DNA of 64,000 nt from Listeria swaminathanii (GCF_014229645.1 NZ_JAATOD010000001.1:744001-808000); one strand, 5' to 3'; shown: positions 35,635 to 46,401, counted from the stretch's first letter. A program made the numbers and translations. Notes: generated from the letters alone by a model not told the origin.

Positions 35635-36189
35635 ATGAAACAGCGCGTAGAAACAGAAAAATTTTATCCGGCTTATCCAGTTTTTGTATTAACATATTTG
35701 AATGAGGTTGGAGAACCGCAAATGTCAACGGGGTCATCATCGTACACACTAGGAGATAGTATCGTTATCGGCGTATCTGCAGAAAGTAATGCTAGCAAAC
35801 ATATATACGCTGGCCAAAAATTTGCCGTGAATTTTCCAAACACAGAGCAGTTAGGACTAATTGAACAAGGCGGATTCTCGTCAGGAAAGCGCAACGATAA
35901 AATAAAAGTTCATCAAATCGAATTAACCAAAAGTAATAACGGGGGAGTAGCTTACATTGATGCGTGTCCGATTGTTCTTGAGTGCACCGTAACTCAAACA
36001 GTTTCAGACGCGGACTATCATACAATCTTTGCTAAAATCAATACACGACTATTTGAAAAAAATTTGCTGGATTCAGATGGTCATTTTATTCACGAAGAAC
36101 TCGATTTAGTTCTGTTCTCAGGCGATGCTAATGAACGTAAATTCAGGCAACTGGCAACAAAAACAGAAAAAGTTGGCGGTCATTCATAA
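35635..36189 (+). CDS. Flavin reductase-like FMN-binding protein
   Basis: 184 residues from ATG 35635, seven bases after GAGGTG. The split-barrel flavin-binding fold shows YPAYPVFVLTYLNEVGEPQMSTG (in part), IVIGVSAESNASKHIYAGQKFAVNFPN in pieces and GGFSSGKRNDK. The family includes flavoredoxins and FMN-dependent reductases; the electron donor and substrate are unknown. It is a single-gene unit. Confidence 0.8.
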   Translation: MKQRVETEKFYPAYPVFVLTYLNEVGEPQMSTGSSSYTLGDSIVIGVSAESNASKHIYAGQKFAVNFPNTEQLGLIEQGGFSSGKRNDKIKVHQIELTKSNNGGVAYIDACPIVLECTVTQTVSDADYHTIFAKINTRLFEKNLLDSDGHFIHEELDLVLFSGDANERKFRQLATKTEKVGGHS

Positions 36190-36194
36190 AGATA

Positions 36195-36235
36195 AAAATC
36201 CCCGCAGGATATTGCTTCCTGCGGGGATTTATTCA
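36195..36235. terminator. Bidirectional terminator between the flavin reductase gene and def
   Basis: AAATCCCCGCAGGA / TCCTGCGGGGATTT, a 14-base stem with flanking A and T tracts. Confidence 0.93.
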
Positions 36236-36237
36236 TT

Positions 36238-36789
36238 TTAACCAAATACGTCCACATCTGGTGGCAAGTAAGATGGATTTTCTTTATTAATATGATCATA
36301 AAACATAATACCGTTCAAATGATCGATTTCGTGTTGAATTACAATCGCTGGATAATCTTTAAAACGCAATTTAAGCGGTGTACCATTTTCGTCAAATGCA
36401 TCGATTGTCACACGTTCACTACGCACGACGTAACCAGGAACTTCGCGGTCAACAGAAAGGCAACCTTCACCACCGGAAAGACAAGCTTGTTGTACAGAGT
36501 GACTGCGGATTTTTGGATTATAAAGCACATAACTATAAAGACGATCTTTTTCATCATGTACATGAATAGCTAGGAATCGTTTGGTTACAGCGAGTTGTGG
36601 AGCTGCAATTCCAACGCCACCACGTAAACCATATTTTTCCGCCAACTCTTCATCTTGACTGTTAATTAGGAATTCAAGCATATCACGTCCTAATTTTTTT
36701 TCTTCATCTGAAAGCGGGAAAGTCACTTCAGTCGCAACTTCTCGAAGCGCCGGATGACCTTCTCGTACAATATCGTCCATTGTAAGCAT
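36238..36789 (-). CDS. def: Peptide deformylase
   Basis: 183 residues with the three deformylase motifs [15 protein letters not shown] and QHEIDHLNG, which supply Cys and two His to the iron site. It removes the formyl group from nascent proteins. The insertion-containing length is typical of the Gram-positive type 2 enzyme. AGGAG lies upstream of ATG 36789; a second ATG at 36780 is possible. Confidence 0.96.
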   Translation of the reverse strand: MLTMDDIVREGHPALREVATEVTFPLSDEEKKLGRDMLEFLINSQDEELAEKYGLRGGVGIAAPQLAVTKRFLAIHVHDEKDRLYSYVLYNPKIRSHSVQQACLSGGEGCLSVDREVPGYVVRSERVTIDAFDENGTPLKLRFKDYPAIVIQHEIDHLNGIMFYDHINKENPSYLPPDVDVFG

Positions 36790-37001
36790 GATTTGATTCT
36801 CTCCTGTTCTTTTAATAACTTACCTTTATTTTAACAAAAGAACGAAAAAAATGGAATGAAAGATTACTGTTCAAGAAAAAAAGGGTAGTTTAATAGGCCT
36901 AAAGACATATTTGTTAAAAAAGAGAAAGTTTTAAAGGCGAACGATAATCTTTTTTTGTTCTATAATGTTCGTATAAAACAAATGATGAAAAATTTTATAT
37001 G

Positions 37002-37019
37002 TTTGTGAATTCACAAACT
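37002..37019. promoter_or_regulatory. Perfect 18-base palindrome, probable operator
   Basis: GTTTGTGAATTCACAAAC is fully self-complementary and lies about 35 bases downstream of TATAAT at 36961. It resembles a Rex half-site pair (TTGTGAA / TTCACAA) but without the usual central bases. Confidence 0.45.
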
Positions 37020-37060
37020 AGATGATTTTATCGAAAATAAATTTGAAACAGGTGTGATAA

Positions 37061-37114
37061 TGCGAGAGTTGGAATATTATATAACAGTTTGTTTCTGTTT
37101 CATCTTTTTTTAAT
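37061..37114 (+). pseudogene. 17-codon frame resembling a LysR N terminus
   Basis: ATG at 37061 opens MRELEYYITVCFCFIFF and stops. The first eleven residues look like the start of LysR-type regulators (typically RxLxYFxxV), with AGGTG just upstream, and then the similarity stops. It could be a decayed regulator, a leader peptide or chance. Confidence 0.25.
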
Positions 37115-37185
37115 ACAGAAGTGGAAAGCGAATGATTTAAGTAATAATGCCATTGTAAGCGATAAAATAAATAGAGATTAACTTA

Positions 37186-37214
37186 TTGACTTCATAATCG
37201 GGGTAGTGTAAATT
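37186..37214 (+). promoter_or_regulatory. Candidate promoter for pdhABCD
   Basis: TTGACT (37186-37191), 17 bases, TAAATT (37209-37214). It would give a leader of about 400 bases. The cre-like motif at 37154-37167 is just upstream. Confidence 0.5.
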
Positions 37215-37605
37215 AAGAGAGAAGATTAGTGTATTAATAAAATTCTTGTTTTCAATTAAAACAGAAATCACTTTTTGAATAAAAGGAAAGTTCCTATTTT
37301 TTATGAAACATTGTGAAAGAATGAATGTTTTTTCACAAGCCCTTCTAAAACTCATGTTTTCAATGAGGGTTTTGTGGTAATAACTGGAGAGGCTGCGTAA
37401 TTAGTTGATAGGGATTTAGAAAAAAGCTTCCGGAATCTGCTTCTTTCTATAGAATAACTTTTCTTTTTACTACGCTATTATAATTAATACACAATCAGGA
37501 TGGCGGTTTTAAATGAATCCATTTAGACAGGTAGATGACCGGACGAGCGTTACATGAAACGCATACCTAACTAATGACGAATTTGAAACTGTACAATGTG
37601 AATGA

Positions 37606-38739
<1,134 letters not shown>

Positions 38740-38741
38740 TC

Positions 38742-39719
38742 ATGGCGCAAAAAACAATGATTCAAGCGATTACAGATGCGCTTGCAGTAGAACTTGAAAA
38801 AGACGAAAACGTATTAGTTTTTGGGGAAGACGTTGGTAAAAATGGCGGCGTATTCCGTGCAACAGAAGGTTTACAAGAAAAATTCGGCGAAGAGCGTGTA
38901 TTCGATACTCCTTTAGCTGAATCTGGTATTGGCGGTCTTGCTATCGGTCTTGCACTTGAAGGCTTCCGTCCAGTTCCTGAAATTCAATTCTTTGGTTTCG
39001 TATTTGAAGTAATGGATTCCGTTGCTGGTCAAATGGCTCGTATGCGTTACCGTACAGGCGGAACTCGTAATGCTCCAATCACAATTCGCGCACCATTTGG
39101 TGGTGGCGTTCATACACCAGAAATGCACGCGGATAACTTAGAAGGCTTAATGGCTCAATCTCCTGGTTTAAAAGTGGTAATTCCATCCACTCCATACGAT
39201 GCAAAAGGTCTTTTAATCTCAGCTATTCGTGATAACGACCCAGTTATCTTCCTAGAACATATGAAATTATACCGTTCTTTCCGTGAAGAAGTTCCAGAAG
39301 GCGAATACACAGTAGAAATTGGTAAAGCAGCTGTTCGTCGTGAAGGTACAGATGTTTCTATCATCACTTACGGTGCAATGGTACAAGAATCTATGAAAGC
39401 AGCAGAAGCTCTTGAAAAAGAAGGCGTATCTGTTGAAGTTATCGATTTACGTACAATTAGCCCAATTGATGTAGATACAATCATTGCTTCCGTTAAGAAA
39501 ACAAACCGTGCTGTAGTTGTTCAAGAAGCACAAAAACAAGCTGGTATTGCAGCTAATATCGTTGCTGAAATTAACGATCATGCAATCCTTTCTCTAGAAG
39601 CTCCAGTTATGCGTGTTGCTGCTCCAGATAGCGTATTCCCGTTCTCTCAAGCAGAAACAGTTTGGTTACCTAATCACAACGATATCATCGAACGTGTAAA
39701 AGAAGTTATCGCATTTTAA
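38742..39719 (+). CDS. pdhB: Pyruvate dehydrogenase E1 component, beta subunit
   Basis: 325 residues of the transketolase-like beta family: [52 protein letters not shown] and the C-terminal [12 protein letters not shown]. Directly after pdhA; a 110-base gap with a hairpin separates it from pdhC. Confidence 0.97.
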   Translation: MAQKTMIQAITDALAVELEKDENVLVFGEDVGKNGGVFRATEGLQEKFGEERVFDTPLAESGIGGLAIGLALEGFRPVPEIQFFGFVFEVMDSVAGQMARMRYRTGGTRNAPITIRAPFGGGVHTPEMHADNLEGLMAQSPGLKVVIPSTPYDAKGLLISAIRDNDPVIFLEHMKLYRSFREEVPEGEYTVEIGKAAVRREGTDVSIITYGAMVQESMKAAEALEKEGVSVEVIDLRTISPIDVDTIIASVKKTNRAVVVQEAQKQAGIAANIVAEINDHAILSLEAPVMRVAAPDSVFPFSQAETVWLPNHNDIIERVKEVIAF

Positions 39720-39780
39720 TTTATAATAACCGTTTTAAAACTTATGGGGAGTTTTAGAAGGTGAAAGAAATATTTTTATA

Positions 39781-39807
39781 CTAAGGTTCAGTTTATCTGG
39801 ACCTTAG
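39781..39807 (+). other. Hairpin without U tract upstream of pdhC
   Basis: CTAAGGTTCAG / CTGGACCTTAG, an 11-base stem with one mismatch and a five-base loop, ends about ten bases before the pdhC AGGAGG. The lack of a T tract argues against a terminator; an RNA-processing or 5'-stabilising role is possible. Confidence 0.6.
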
Positions 39808-39829
39808 AAATTACAGGAGGCTTAATAAA

Positions 39830-41461
39830 ATGGCATATTCATTTAAATTACCGGATATCGGTGAAGGTATCCATGAAGGTGAAATCGTTAAATGGTTTGT
39901 ACAACCAGGCGATAAGATTGAAGAAGATGAGTCCCTATTTGAAGTGCAAAACGACAAATCAGTGGAAGAAATCACTTCTCCAGTTTCAGGAACAATTAAA
40001 GAAATCAAAGTTGCAGAAGGTACAGTTGCTACAGTTGGACAAGTACTAGTAACATTTGATGGCGTAGAAGGTCACGAAGACGACGCTGAAGAAGAAAGCG
40101 CAGCACCAAAAGCAGAATCCACAGAATCAACTCCGGCACCGGCTCAAGCTAGCGGAAAAGGAATCTTTGAATTCAAATTACCAGATATCGGTGAAGGAAT
40201 TCATGAAGGCGAAATTGTTAAATGGTTTATTCAACCGGGCGATAAAGTAGAAGAAGATCAGTCCATTTTTGAAGTACAAAACGACAAATCTGTCGAAGAA
40301 ATTACTTCACCAGTAGATGGAACTGTTAAAGATATTTTAGTTAGCGAAGGAACAGTAGCGACAGTTGGTCAAGTATTAGTAACATTCGAAGGTGATTTTG
40401 AAGGAGAAGCAAGCCACGAATCAACTCCAGAATCTCCAGCAGAAGACGCTGCACTTGCTAACAACGATGCAACTTCCGCACCAGCAACAGGTGGAAACGG
40501 AACTCCATCATCTAAAAAAGATCCTAATGGCCTTGTAATTGCAATGCCTTCTGTACGTAAATATGCTCGTGAAAAAGGCGTTAATATCGCTGAAGTAGCA
40601 GGCTCTGGTAAAAACAACCGTGTAATCAAAGCAGATATCGATGCTTTCCTAAACGGCGAACAACCAGCTGCAGCAACAACTGCTCAAACAGAAGAAAAAG
40701 CATCTGCACCAAAAGCAGAAAAAGCTGCTGCAAAACAACCAGTTGCAAGCTCCGATGCTTACCCAGAAACACGCGAAAAATTAACACCAACTCGTCGTGC
40801 GATTGCAAAAGCAATGGTAAACTCGAAACATACAGCTCCACACGTTACTTTAATGGACGAAATCGAAGTAACTGCACTTATGGCTCACCGCAAACGTTTC
40901 AAAGAAGTGGCTGCCGAAAAAGGTATCAAACTTACTTTCTTACCTTATATGGTGAAAGCTCTTGTTGCAACGCTTCGTGACTTCCCAGTGCTTAACACAA
41001 CTTTAGACGATGCAACTGAAGAACTTGTTTACAAACATTACTTCAACGTTGGTATCGCAGCAGATACAGATCACGGTTTATACGTACCAGTAATTAAAAA
41101 TGCTGACAAAAAATCCGTATTCCAAATTTCTGATGAAATCAACGAACTAGCTGGAAAAGCACGTGATGGTAAATTAACAGCTGACGAAATGCGCCACGGT
41201 TCCGCAACTATTTCTAATATCGGTTCTGCCGGCGGACAATGGTTCACTCCAGTAATTAATTACCCAGAAGTTGCTATCCTAGGTGTTGGTCGTATTGCAC
41301 AAAAACCTATCGTAAAAGATGGCGAAATTGTTGCAGCACCAGTACTAGCTCTTTCCTTAAGCTTTGACCACCGTGTAATTGACGGCGCAACAGCTCAAAA
41401 AGCAATGAACAATATTAAACGTTTATTAAACGATCCAGAATTATTACTAATGGAGGTGTAA
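39830..41461 (+). CDS. pdhC: Pyruvate dehydrogenase E2 component, dihydrolipoamide acetyltransferase
   Basis: 543 residues. Two nearly identical lipoyl domains occupy about 1-80 and 111-190, with lipoylated Lys43 and Lys153 in QNDKSVEEI. Ala/Pro/Glu-rich linkers, a peripheral subunit-binding domain (about 235-275, [19 protein letters not shown]) and the catalytic domain with the FDHRVIDGA active site follow. It forms the complex core. AGGAGG precedes the start. Confidence 0.97.
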   Translation: MAYSFKLPDIGEGIHEGEIVKWFVQPGDKIEEDESLFEVQNDKSVEEITSPVSGTIKEIKVAEGTVATVGQVLVTFDGVEGHEDDAEEESAAPKAESTESTPAPAQASGKGIFEFKLPDIGEGIHEGEIVKWFIQPGDKVEEDQSIFEVQNDKSVEEITSPVDGTVKDILVSEGTVATVGQVLVTFEGDFEGEASHESTPESPAEDAALANNDATSAPATGGNGTPSSKKDPNGLVIAMPSVRKYAREKGVNIAEVAGSGKNNRVIKADIDAFLNGEQPAAATTAQTEEKASAPKAEKAAAKQPVASSDAYPETREKLTPTRRAIAKAMVNSKHTAPHVTLMDEIEVTALMAHRKRFKEVAAEKGIKLTFLPYMVKALVATLRDFPVLNTTLDDATEELVYKHYFNVGIAADTDHGLYVPVIKNADKKSVFQISDEINELAGKARDGKLTADEMRHGSATISNIGSAGGQWFTPVINYPEVAILGVGRIAQKPIVKDGEIVAAPVLALSLSFDHRVIDGATAQKAMNNIKRLLNDPELLLMEV

Positions 41462-41465
41462 CAAA

Positions 41466-42869
41466 ATGGTAGTAGGCGATTTTCCAGAAGAAAGAGACAC
41501 CATAGTCATCGGTGCAGGCCCAGGTGGGTATGTAGCCGCAATCCGAGCTGCACAACTCGGACAAAAAGTTACCATTATTGAAAAAGAATATTACGGCGGC
41601 GTGTGCTTAAACGTTGGATGTATTCCTTCTAAAGCACTTATCACAATTGGTCACCGTTTTAAAGAAGCTGGACACTCTGATAACATGGGTATTACAGCGG
41701 ACAACGTGAACCTAGATTTCACAAAAGCACAAGAATGGAAAGGCGGCGTAGTTAACAAGCTTACATCAGGTGTTAAAGGCCTTCTTAAGAAAAATAAAGT
41801 AGAAATGTTAGAAGGAGAAGCGTTCTTCGTGGATGATCATTCCTTGCGTGTGATTCACCCTGATTCCGCTCAAACTTATACATTCAACAACGTTATCATT
41901 GCAACAGGATCTCGTCCAATCGAAATCCCAGGTTTCAAATATGGTAAACGTGTATTAAGCTCAACTGGTGCACTTGCACTAACAGAAGTTCCGAAAAAAT
42001 TAGTCGTAATTGGCGGCGGATATATCGGAACAGAACTAGGTGGAGCATTCGCTAACCTTGGTACAGAACTAACTATCCTTGAGGGTGGTCCAGAAATCTT
42101 ACCAACTTACGAAAAAGATATGGTTTCCCTAGTTAAACGTAATCTGAAAAGCAAAAACGTTGAAATGGTTACTAAAGCACTTGCAAAATCTGCGGAAGAA
42201 ACTGAAAACGGCGTTAAAGTAACTTATGAAGCTAATGGTGAAACAAAAACTATCGAAGCTGATTATGTTTTAGTAACAGTAGGTCGTCGTCCCAATACAG
42301 ACGAAATCGGTTTAGAACAAGCTGGCGTTAAAGTAACAGAACGCGGTTTAGTAGAAGTTGACAAACAAGGTCGCTCGAACGTTTCTAACATTTTCGCAAT
42401 TGGTGACATCGTTCCTGGTGTTCCTCTAGCTCACAAAGCTAGCTATGAAGCAAAAATCGCTGCTGAAGCAATTGCTGGTGAAAAATCCGAAAACGACTAT
42501 ACAGCACTTCCAGCTGTTGTTTTCAGTGATCCAGAACTTGCAACAGTTGGCTTAACAGAAAAAGAAGCAAAAGAAAAAGGCTTTGATGTAAAAGCTGCTA
42601 AATTCCCATTCGGTGGTAACGGTCGTGCGCTTTCTTTAGATGCACCTGAAGGATTTGTTCGTCTAGTTACTCGTAAAGAAGATGGCCTAGTTATCGGCGC
42701 ACAAGTTGCCGGAATGAACGCTTCTGATATTATTTCAGAAATCGGCTTAGCAATCGAATCAGGTATTACAGCTGAAGACATCGCGCTTACTATTCACGCT
42801 CACCCATCACTTGGAGAGCTTACAATGGAAGCAGCTGAACTTGCTTTAGGTCGCCCAATTCACATGTAA
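41466..42869 (+). CDS. pdhD: Dihydrolipoamide dehydrogenase (E3)
   Basis: 467 residues. FAD motif [17 protein letters not shown], redox disulfide [18 protein letters not shown] motif [20 protein letters not shown] and the C-terminal His-Glu pair in HAHPSLGE are all present. It reoxidises the lipoyl groups. The gap to pdhC is four bases; a terminator follows. Confidence 0.97.
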   Translation: MVVGDFPEERDTIVIGAGPGGYVAAIRAAQLGQKVTIIEKEYYGGVCLNVGCIPSKALITIGHRFKEAGHSDNMGITADNVNLDFTKAQEWKGGVVNKLTSGVKGLLKKNKVEMLEGEAFFVDDHSLRVIHPDSAQTYTFNNVIIATGSRPIEIPGFKYGKRVLSSTGALALTEVPKKLVVIGGGYIGTELGGAFANLGTELTILEGGPEILPTYEKDMVSLVKRNLKSKNVEMVTKALAKSAEETENGVKVTYEANGETKTIEADYVLVTVGRRPNTDEIGLEQAGVKVTERGLVEVDKQGRSNVSNIFAIGDIVPGVPLAHKASYEAKIAAEAIAGEKSENDYTALPAVVFSDPELATVGLTEKEAKEKGFDVKAAKFPFGGNGRALSLDAPEGFVRLVTRKEDGLVIGAQVAGMNASDIISEIGLAIESGITAEDIALTIHAHPSLGELTMEAAELALGRPIHM

Positions 42870-42877
42870 TCAACAAT

Positions 42878-42916
42878 AAGCGAAAATATCCATTACGGGT
42901 ATTTTCGCTTTTTATT
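42878..42916 (+). terminator. Terminator of pdhABCD
   Basis: AAGCGAAAATA / TATTTTCGCTT hairpin followed by TTTATT. Confidence 0.88.
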
Positions 42917-43056
42917 TCTCGTTAAAAGTGTACATTTTCACAAAAATAATTTTTAGTTCATTTTTTGAAATATTTAAAGTACCCGTTTTAGAAAAAAAGG
43001 AGTATAATGTAACAAGTGAACGTAACAAGTCAAATCTAATTGAATCAGGTGAAAAA

Positions 43057-43368
43057 ATGGAGAAACAAACAGCAACTTGGAAGAAAGCTCTATTTTGGTT
43101 TGCGTATGTAGTAGCAGGAATTTGTTTTTTATTGACGATTATAGCCTTTGGAGTAGGGTTCTTTCATCATATGCATGATACAGGTGGATGGCGCTCGGTT
43201 ATTCAAATTCTCGAAACTCCAATCACAGGCTTTATAAAAATGACTGGTGGCTATATCGGTAAAGGAATTTTAGAAGTAATTATTCTTATTATCGTCAGCT
43301 ATGTACTACCGATTTTCTTTTGTTTTGCAACGCATTATTTAAAAGTGAAACGACGTAAAATGGCTTAA
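43057..43368 (+). CDS. Small two-helix membrane protein of unknown function
   Basis: 103 residues from ATG 43057 (MEKQTATWKKALFWF) with AGGTG five bases upstream. Two hydrophobic helices lie at about 10-33 and 65-92, with short charged ends (KRRKMA). The frame is open for 43 codons further upstream but without a supported start. I do not recognise a family. It stands alone after pdhABCD. Confidence 0.6.
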   Translation: MEKQTATWKKALFWFAYVVAGICFLLTIIAFGVGFFHHMHDTGGWRSVIQILETPITGFIKMTGGYIGKGILEVIILIIVSYVLPIFFCFATHYLKVKRRKMA

Positions 43369-43497
43369 AATAACATTATTTTGTAAAAAGCAAAGCGAAT
43401 GAGCGATGCTTTTTATTTATGTGGTCAAGTTATTTTATTTTTGCCTCCGAAGCATGCTAAAATAACAGTAGAAGACTTGATGAGGAGGAGATCTACA

Positions 43498-44451
43498 ATG
43501 CCATCTAAGAAGAAAAAAATTGTCGTTATCGGCAGAAGCAATTTACAAAATCTCTATATTCATACAGTTCTTTTAAAAAAGCTACCAGCCGAGATATACT
43601 TAATAGATGATCAAGCGAAAACGAGTGTGCAAGATTTTGACTATGCGAGCTATTATCACGCAACAGCCACAATCCATACAGGAACTTTCAATGATTGTCG
43701 CAACGCTGATATTGTTGTATTTTTCCAAGAAGAAATGTCAAATGCTTCATTTTCAACTGAAGATAATGTCGCGCTAATCAAAGAAAAAGTGAAGAAAATG
43801 ATGGCGACAGGTTTCCAAGGAATTGTTTTAGTCGCAACCGCGGAAAGCAATGTAGTAGCCTCATTAATTAAACGTTTTTCTGGTTTGCCCGCAAATCAAA
43901 TTATCACACTTGGCACCATGCTTGCCACTTCTTATTTTCAAGTAGAAATTGCTAAATTATTTAAAATTAGCCCGAAAAATGTTCACGGGTATATCATTGG
44001 CGACAATGCGCACGATGTCATTCCCGTTTGGAGTAGGGCCTTTCTTGGCGGCAAGCCAATTTTAAGCTATTTAGCCGAAGAACAAAAACGAATCACATCA
44101 GAGGATTTACAAAATTTAACGAAAATGATGACAAAAATTCCCGATTTCCCGTTTGAAAATAAAGATGGCTGTACTTTCCGTTTCAGTACCGTAACTGTTC
44201 TTGCCGAATTAACCGAAGTCATTTTGCGAGATGAAGCGAGAGTTCTAACAGTTGGCGTTGAAGTGAAAGAAGCGTACGGCCTGGAACAACCAGTTTTTAT
44301 TAGCGTTCCGGCTGTGATTGGGGCAGAAGGAGTCAGGGAATTACTCGAGTTAAATTTATCCGATGATGAACAAAAAGAATTAAAGCAAATCGCCACAAAA
44401 ACCACCGAGAAATTGGACGTATTGCAACTTAACAAAGGAGGGATTAGTTAA
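43498..44451 (+). CDS. Lactate/malate dehydrogenase-like protein lacking the catalytic residues
   Basis: 317 residues from ATG 43498 after GAGGAGG. The overall plan and segments such as GTMLATSYFQVEIAKLF and GDNAHDVIPVWSRAFLGG align with L-LDH. However, the LDH motif GTxLDxxRFR reads GTMLATSYFQ (catalytic Asp168 and substrate Arg171 replaced), GEHGDSE reads GDNAHDV (His195 replaced by Asn), the QKPGETR loop with Arg109 is absent, and the GxGxxG fingerprint is reduced to GRSNLQ. These are visible substitutions; I infer a non-catalytic protein. It overlaps the UPF0223 gene by one base and begins a three-gene unit. Confidence 0.8.
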   Translation: MPSKKKKIVVIGRSNLQNLYIHTVLLKKLPAEIYLIDDQAKTSVQDFDYASYYHATATIHTGTFNDCRNADIVVFFQEEMSNASFSTEDNVALIKEKVKKMMATGFQGIVLVATAESNVVASLIKRFSGLPANQIITLGTMLATSYFQVEIAKLFKISPKNVHGYIIGDNAHDVIPVWSRAFLGGKPILSYLAEEQKRITSEDLQNLTKMMTKIPDFPFENKDGCTFRFSTVTVLAELTEVILRDEARVLTVGVEVKEAYGLEQPVFISVPAVIGAEGVRELLELNLSDDEQKELKQIATKTTEKLDVLQLNKGGIS

Positions 44452-44723
44452 TGGAATACAGTTATCCACTAAATCCAGACTGGACAACCGAAGAAATGAC
44501 GATTGTTGTACAATTTTTAGAAGCTATCGAACGAGCATATGAAAAAGGCATTGATACGCAAGAACTCAAAGAAAAGTACCGCGCGTTTAAACAAGTAGTA
44601 CCTGCCAAAGGGGAAGAAAAACGTATCGGAATGGACTTTGAAAAAGCGAGCGGATATTCAGCTTACAGAGTCATGCAGCTCGTGAAAAACGCGACAACAA
44701 GCAAAATAAAAATGCAACCGTAA
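44451..44723 (+). CDS. UPF0223 (YktA-like) protein
   Basis: 90 residues beginning MEYSYPLNPDWTTEEMTIVV, all-helical by appearance, with YRAFKQVVPAKGEEKRIG and SGYSAYRVMQ, matching the UPF0223 family. Function unknown. It overlaps the LDH-like gene by one base and is followed 20 bases on by the DsbA-like gene. Confidence 0.85.
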   Translation: MEYSYPLNPDWTTEEMTIVVQFLEAIERAYEKGIDTQELKEKYRAFKQVVPAKGEEKRIGMDFEKASGYSAYRVMQLVKNATTSKIKMQP

Positions 44724-44743
44724 TTAAGAGGAGGAAATTTTTG

Positions 44744-45274
44744 ATGGATATTAGTCAAATTAAAGCAGAAGTAGTAACACCGGAAGTAGGAATACACGTA
44801 GGGGAAGCGTCCGCACCAGTCAAAGTGATGTCATTCGTTAACTTACGTTGCCCATTCTGTAGAGAGTGGAACGAAAAATCCCAAGACGTTCTAACAGAAT
44901 ATATTCAAGCTGGAAAAATCGAATTAATCATTAAACCATTTGATAAAGAAAAAGAATCTTTACAACGTGGCAATGTAACGCACCGTTACTTAGATTATTC
45001 AAAACCTGTAGAAACGCGCGAAACAATTAATAAAATCTATAGCACGCAAGATGAATGGGGTAGCCTGTCACTTTCAGAAGTAGCTACTTATATGGAAACA
45101 AAATTAGGATTAACCGAACAAGATAACAAAGCAGCATCAGAGAAAATTATTGCTGAAGCAAACGCGGCAAATGTTGTATTTGTACCAACTGTTATTGTTG
45201 GTGAACATATTTTTGATGAGCATATCAGCCCAGAAGAATTACGTGCGTTACTTGACGGCGAACTGGCTAAATAA
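44744..45274 (+). CDS. DsbA/thioredoxin-fold protein with CPFC active site
   Basis: 176 residues from ATG 44744, placed after GAGGAGG; a TTG one codon earlier is possible. The active-site motif is RCPFCREWN at about residue 35, followed by an inserted helical domain and a cis-Pro segment VFVPTVIVG. No signal peptide is seen, so it is probably cytoplasmic. Family members act as disulfide oxidoreductases. It is co-transcribed with the LDH-like pseudoenzyme. Confidence 0.85.
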   Translation: MDISQIKAEVVTPEVGIHVGEASAPVKVMSFVNLRCPFCREWNEKSQDVLTEYIQAGKIELIIKPFDKEKESLQRGNVTHRYLDYSKPVETRETINKIYSTQDEWGSLSLSEVATYMETKLGLTEQDNKAASEKIIAEANAANVVFVPTVIVGEHIFDEHISPEELRALLDGELAK

Positions 45275-45324
45275 AAAAAGCGAATGTATTGTCCTAAAAT
45301 TTTAGGCAATACATTCGTTTTTTG
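45273..45324. terminator. Bidirectional terminator between the DsbA-like gene and corA
   Basis: AAAAAAGCGAATGTATTG / CAATACATTCGTTTTTT, with an AT-rich inner palindrome (CCTAAAATTTTAGG) extending the stem to a very long hairpin. Confidence 0.93.
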
Positions 45325-45331
45325 ATTAGAT

Positions 45332-46276
45332 TTAAAAGAATTTCCTACGCCAGAATACAATCGCAAGTGCTCCGGCAATTCCGAAAGCAAAACCAAGCGT
45401 AAGCATCCAAGCCATCGGTGTGTCCATAAACGGTAATTTTACGTTCATGCCGTAAAAACTAAACACCATCGTCGGAATCGTCAAGATAATGGTAAAAGAA
45501 GTAAGGAATTTCATCACGATATTCATATTGTTCGAGATAATTGAAGCATAAGCATCCATCATCCCGCTCAAAATATTCGAGTGAACTTCCGCCATTTCGA
45601 TACCTTGACGATTTTCAATAATAACATCTTCTAATAAGTCTTGATCTTCCTCGTACATTTTAACGATATTTTGGCGCATCATTTTATCCAGTACGACTTT
45701 GTTTGATTTAAGGGCTGTAACAAAGTAAACCAAACTTTTTTCAATCCCCATTAAATCATAAAGTTGTTTATTTTTCATGGATTCATGTAATTCTTTTTCG
45801 ATTTCATCTGTTTGGCGATTCAAGCGTTTTAAGTGACGCAAGAACGTAGTCGAAATCATGTATAAAATTTGCAAAGCGAACCGTGTTTTCATATGTGTAT
45901 AAAAACCTTTAATCCGGTTTCGAATAAATGACTGTACAATAGAAGAATCAATCGTACAAATCGTAATAAAATAGTCTTTTGTAATAATTATCCCCATCGG
46001 AATGGTTTCAAATGAAGCGTAATGAATATCATCTTCATCAACTACCGGAAAGTCACAGACAATTAAAACGGAATCCGAGTCGTCATCGCGTTCAATCCGG
46101 GCACTTTCATCTTTATCTAGTGGATCTTCTAAGAACTCCAAAGGAATTTCATAGTTATCGGCAATTTTATTTATTTCTTCTGAAGTAGGGGCAACGATAT
46201 TAATCCAACAATTGCGGGTCACTTCTTCTAATTCAATTAATTTGCCAGTTTCATCTGATTTGAAAATTTGATGCAT
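45332..46276 (-). CDS. corA: CorA-type magnesium/divalent cation transporter
   Basis: 314 residues: a large N-terminal cytoplasmic domain with a long helix, then two C-terminal membrane helices with the selectivity motif YGMN (FYGMNVKLPF) between them. It forms a pentameric Mg2+/Co2+ channel. AAGGAGG precedes the ATG. A 35-codon reading frame lies directly upstream on the same strand. Confidence 0.94.
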   Translation of the reverse strand: MHQIFKSDETGKLIELEEVTRNCWINIVAPTSEEINKIADNYEIPLEFLEDPLDKDESARIERDDDSDSVLIVCDFPVVDEDDIHYASFETIPMGIIITKDYFITICTIDSSIVQSFIRNRIKGFYTHMKTRFALQILYMISTTFLRHLKRLNRQTDEIEKELHESMKNKQLYDLMGIEKSLVYFVTALKSNKVVLDKMMRQNIVKMYEEDQDLLEDVIIENRQGIEMAEVHSNILSGMMDAYASIISNNMNIVMKFLTSFTIILTIPTMVFSFYGMNVKLPFMDTPMAWMLTLGFAFGIAGALAIVFWRRKFF

Positions 46277-46293
46277 GCTTTTTACCTCCTTTT

Positions 46294-46401
46294 TTAACAG
46301 GTAAATTTCACGCGGTTAGAGTTTCGTTCCCGTGAAAAATCACCTGTATGAATACTTCGATGTGGACCAGGGTCACTTGCTGTTTGCTGCTCCTTTTTCA
46401 C
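46294..46401 (-). CDS. Possible 35-residue peptide upstream of corA
   Basis: A GTG start (46401-46399) stands nine bases after GAAGGAG. The frame begins VKKEQQTASDPGPHRS and ends RVKFTC, with the stop just before the corA AAGGAGG. It is hydrophilic, with many basic residues. On the minus strand TGTACA and TATAAT (46449-46444) form a plausible promoter ahead of it. It may be a small protein or a leader that couples to corA translation. I find no family resemblance. Confidence 0.4.
   Translation of the reverse strand: MKKEQQTASDPGPHRSIHTGDFSRERNSNRVKFTC

Noticed and set aside
37002-37019. Calling the palindrome a Rex operator
   Set aside because: Rex sites carry central bases between TTGTGAA and TTCACAA; here the halves abut, so only a generic operator call is safe.
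37137-37355. A 72-codon minus-strand frame in the pdhA upstream region
   Set aside because: Its composition is AT-driven (Phe, Ile, Asn, Lys), it has no ribosome binding site, and it crosses the best plus-strand promoter and repeats.
39830-40430. The two near-identical lipoyl coding segments as a DNA repeat or assembly artefact
   Set aside because: Two lipoyl domains are common in Gram-positive E2 proteins and the copies differ at many third positions.
40369-40841. Antisense frames over pdhC linkers
   Set aside because: They mirror the Ala/Glu-rich linker codons and lack starts with ribosome binding sites.
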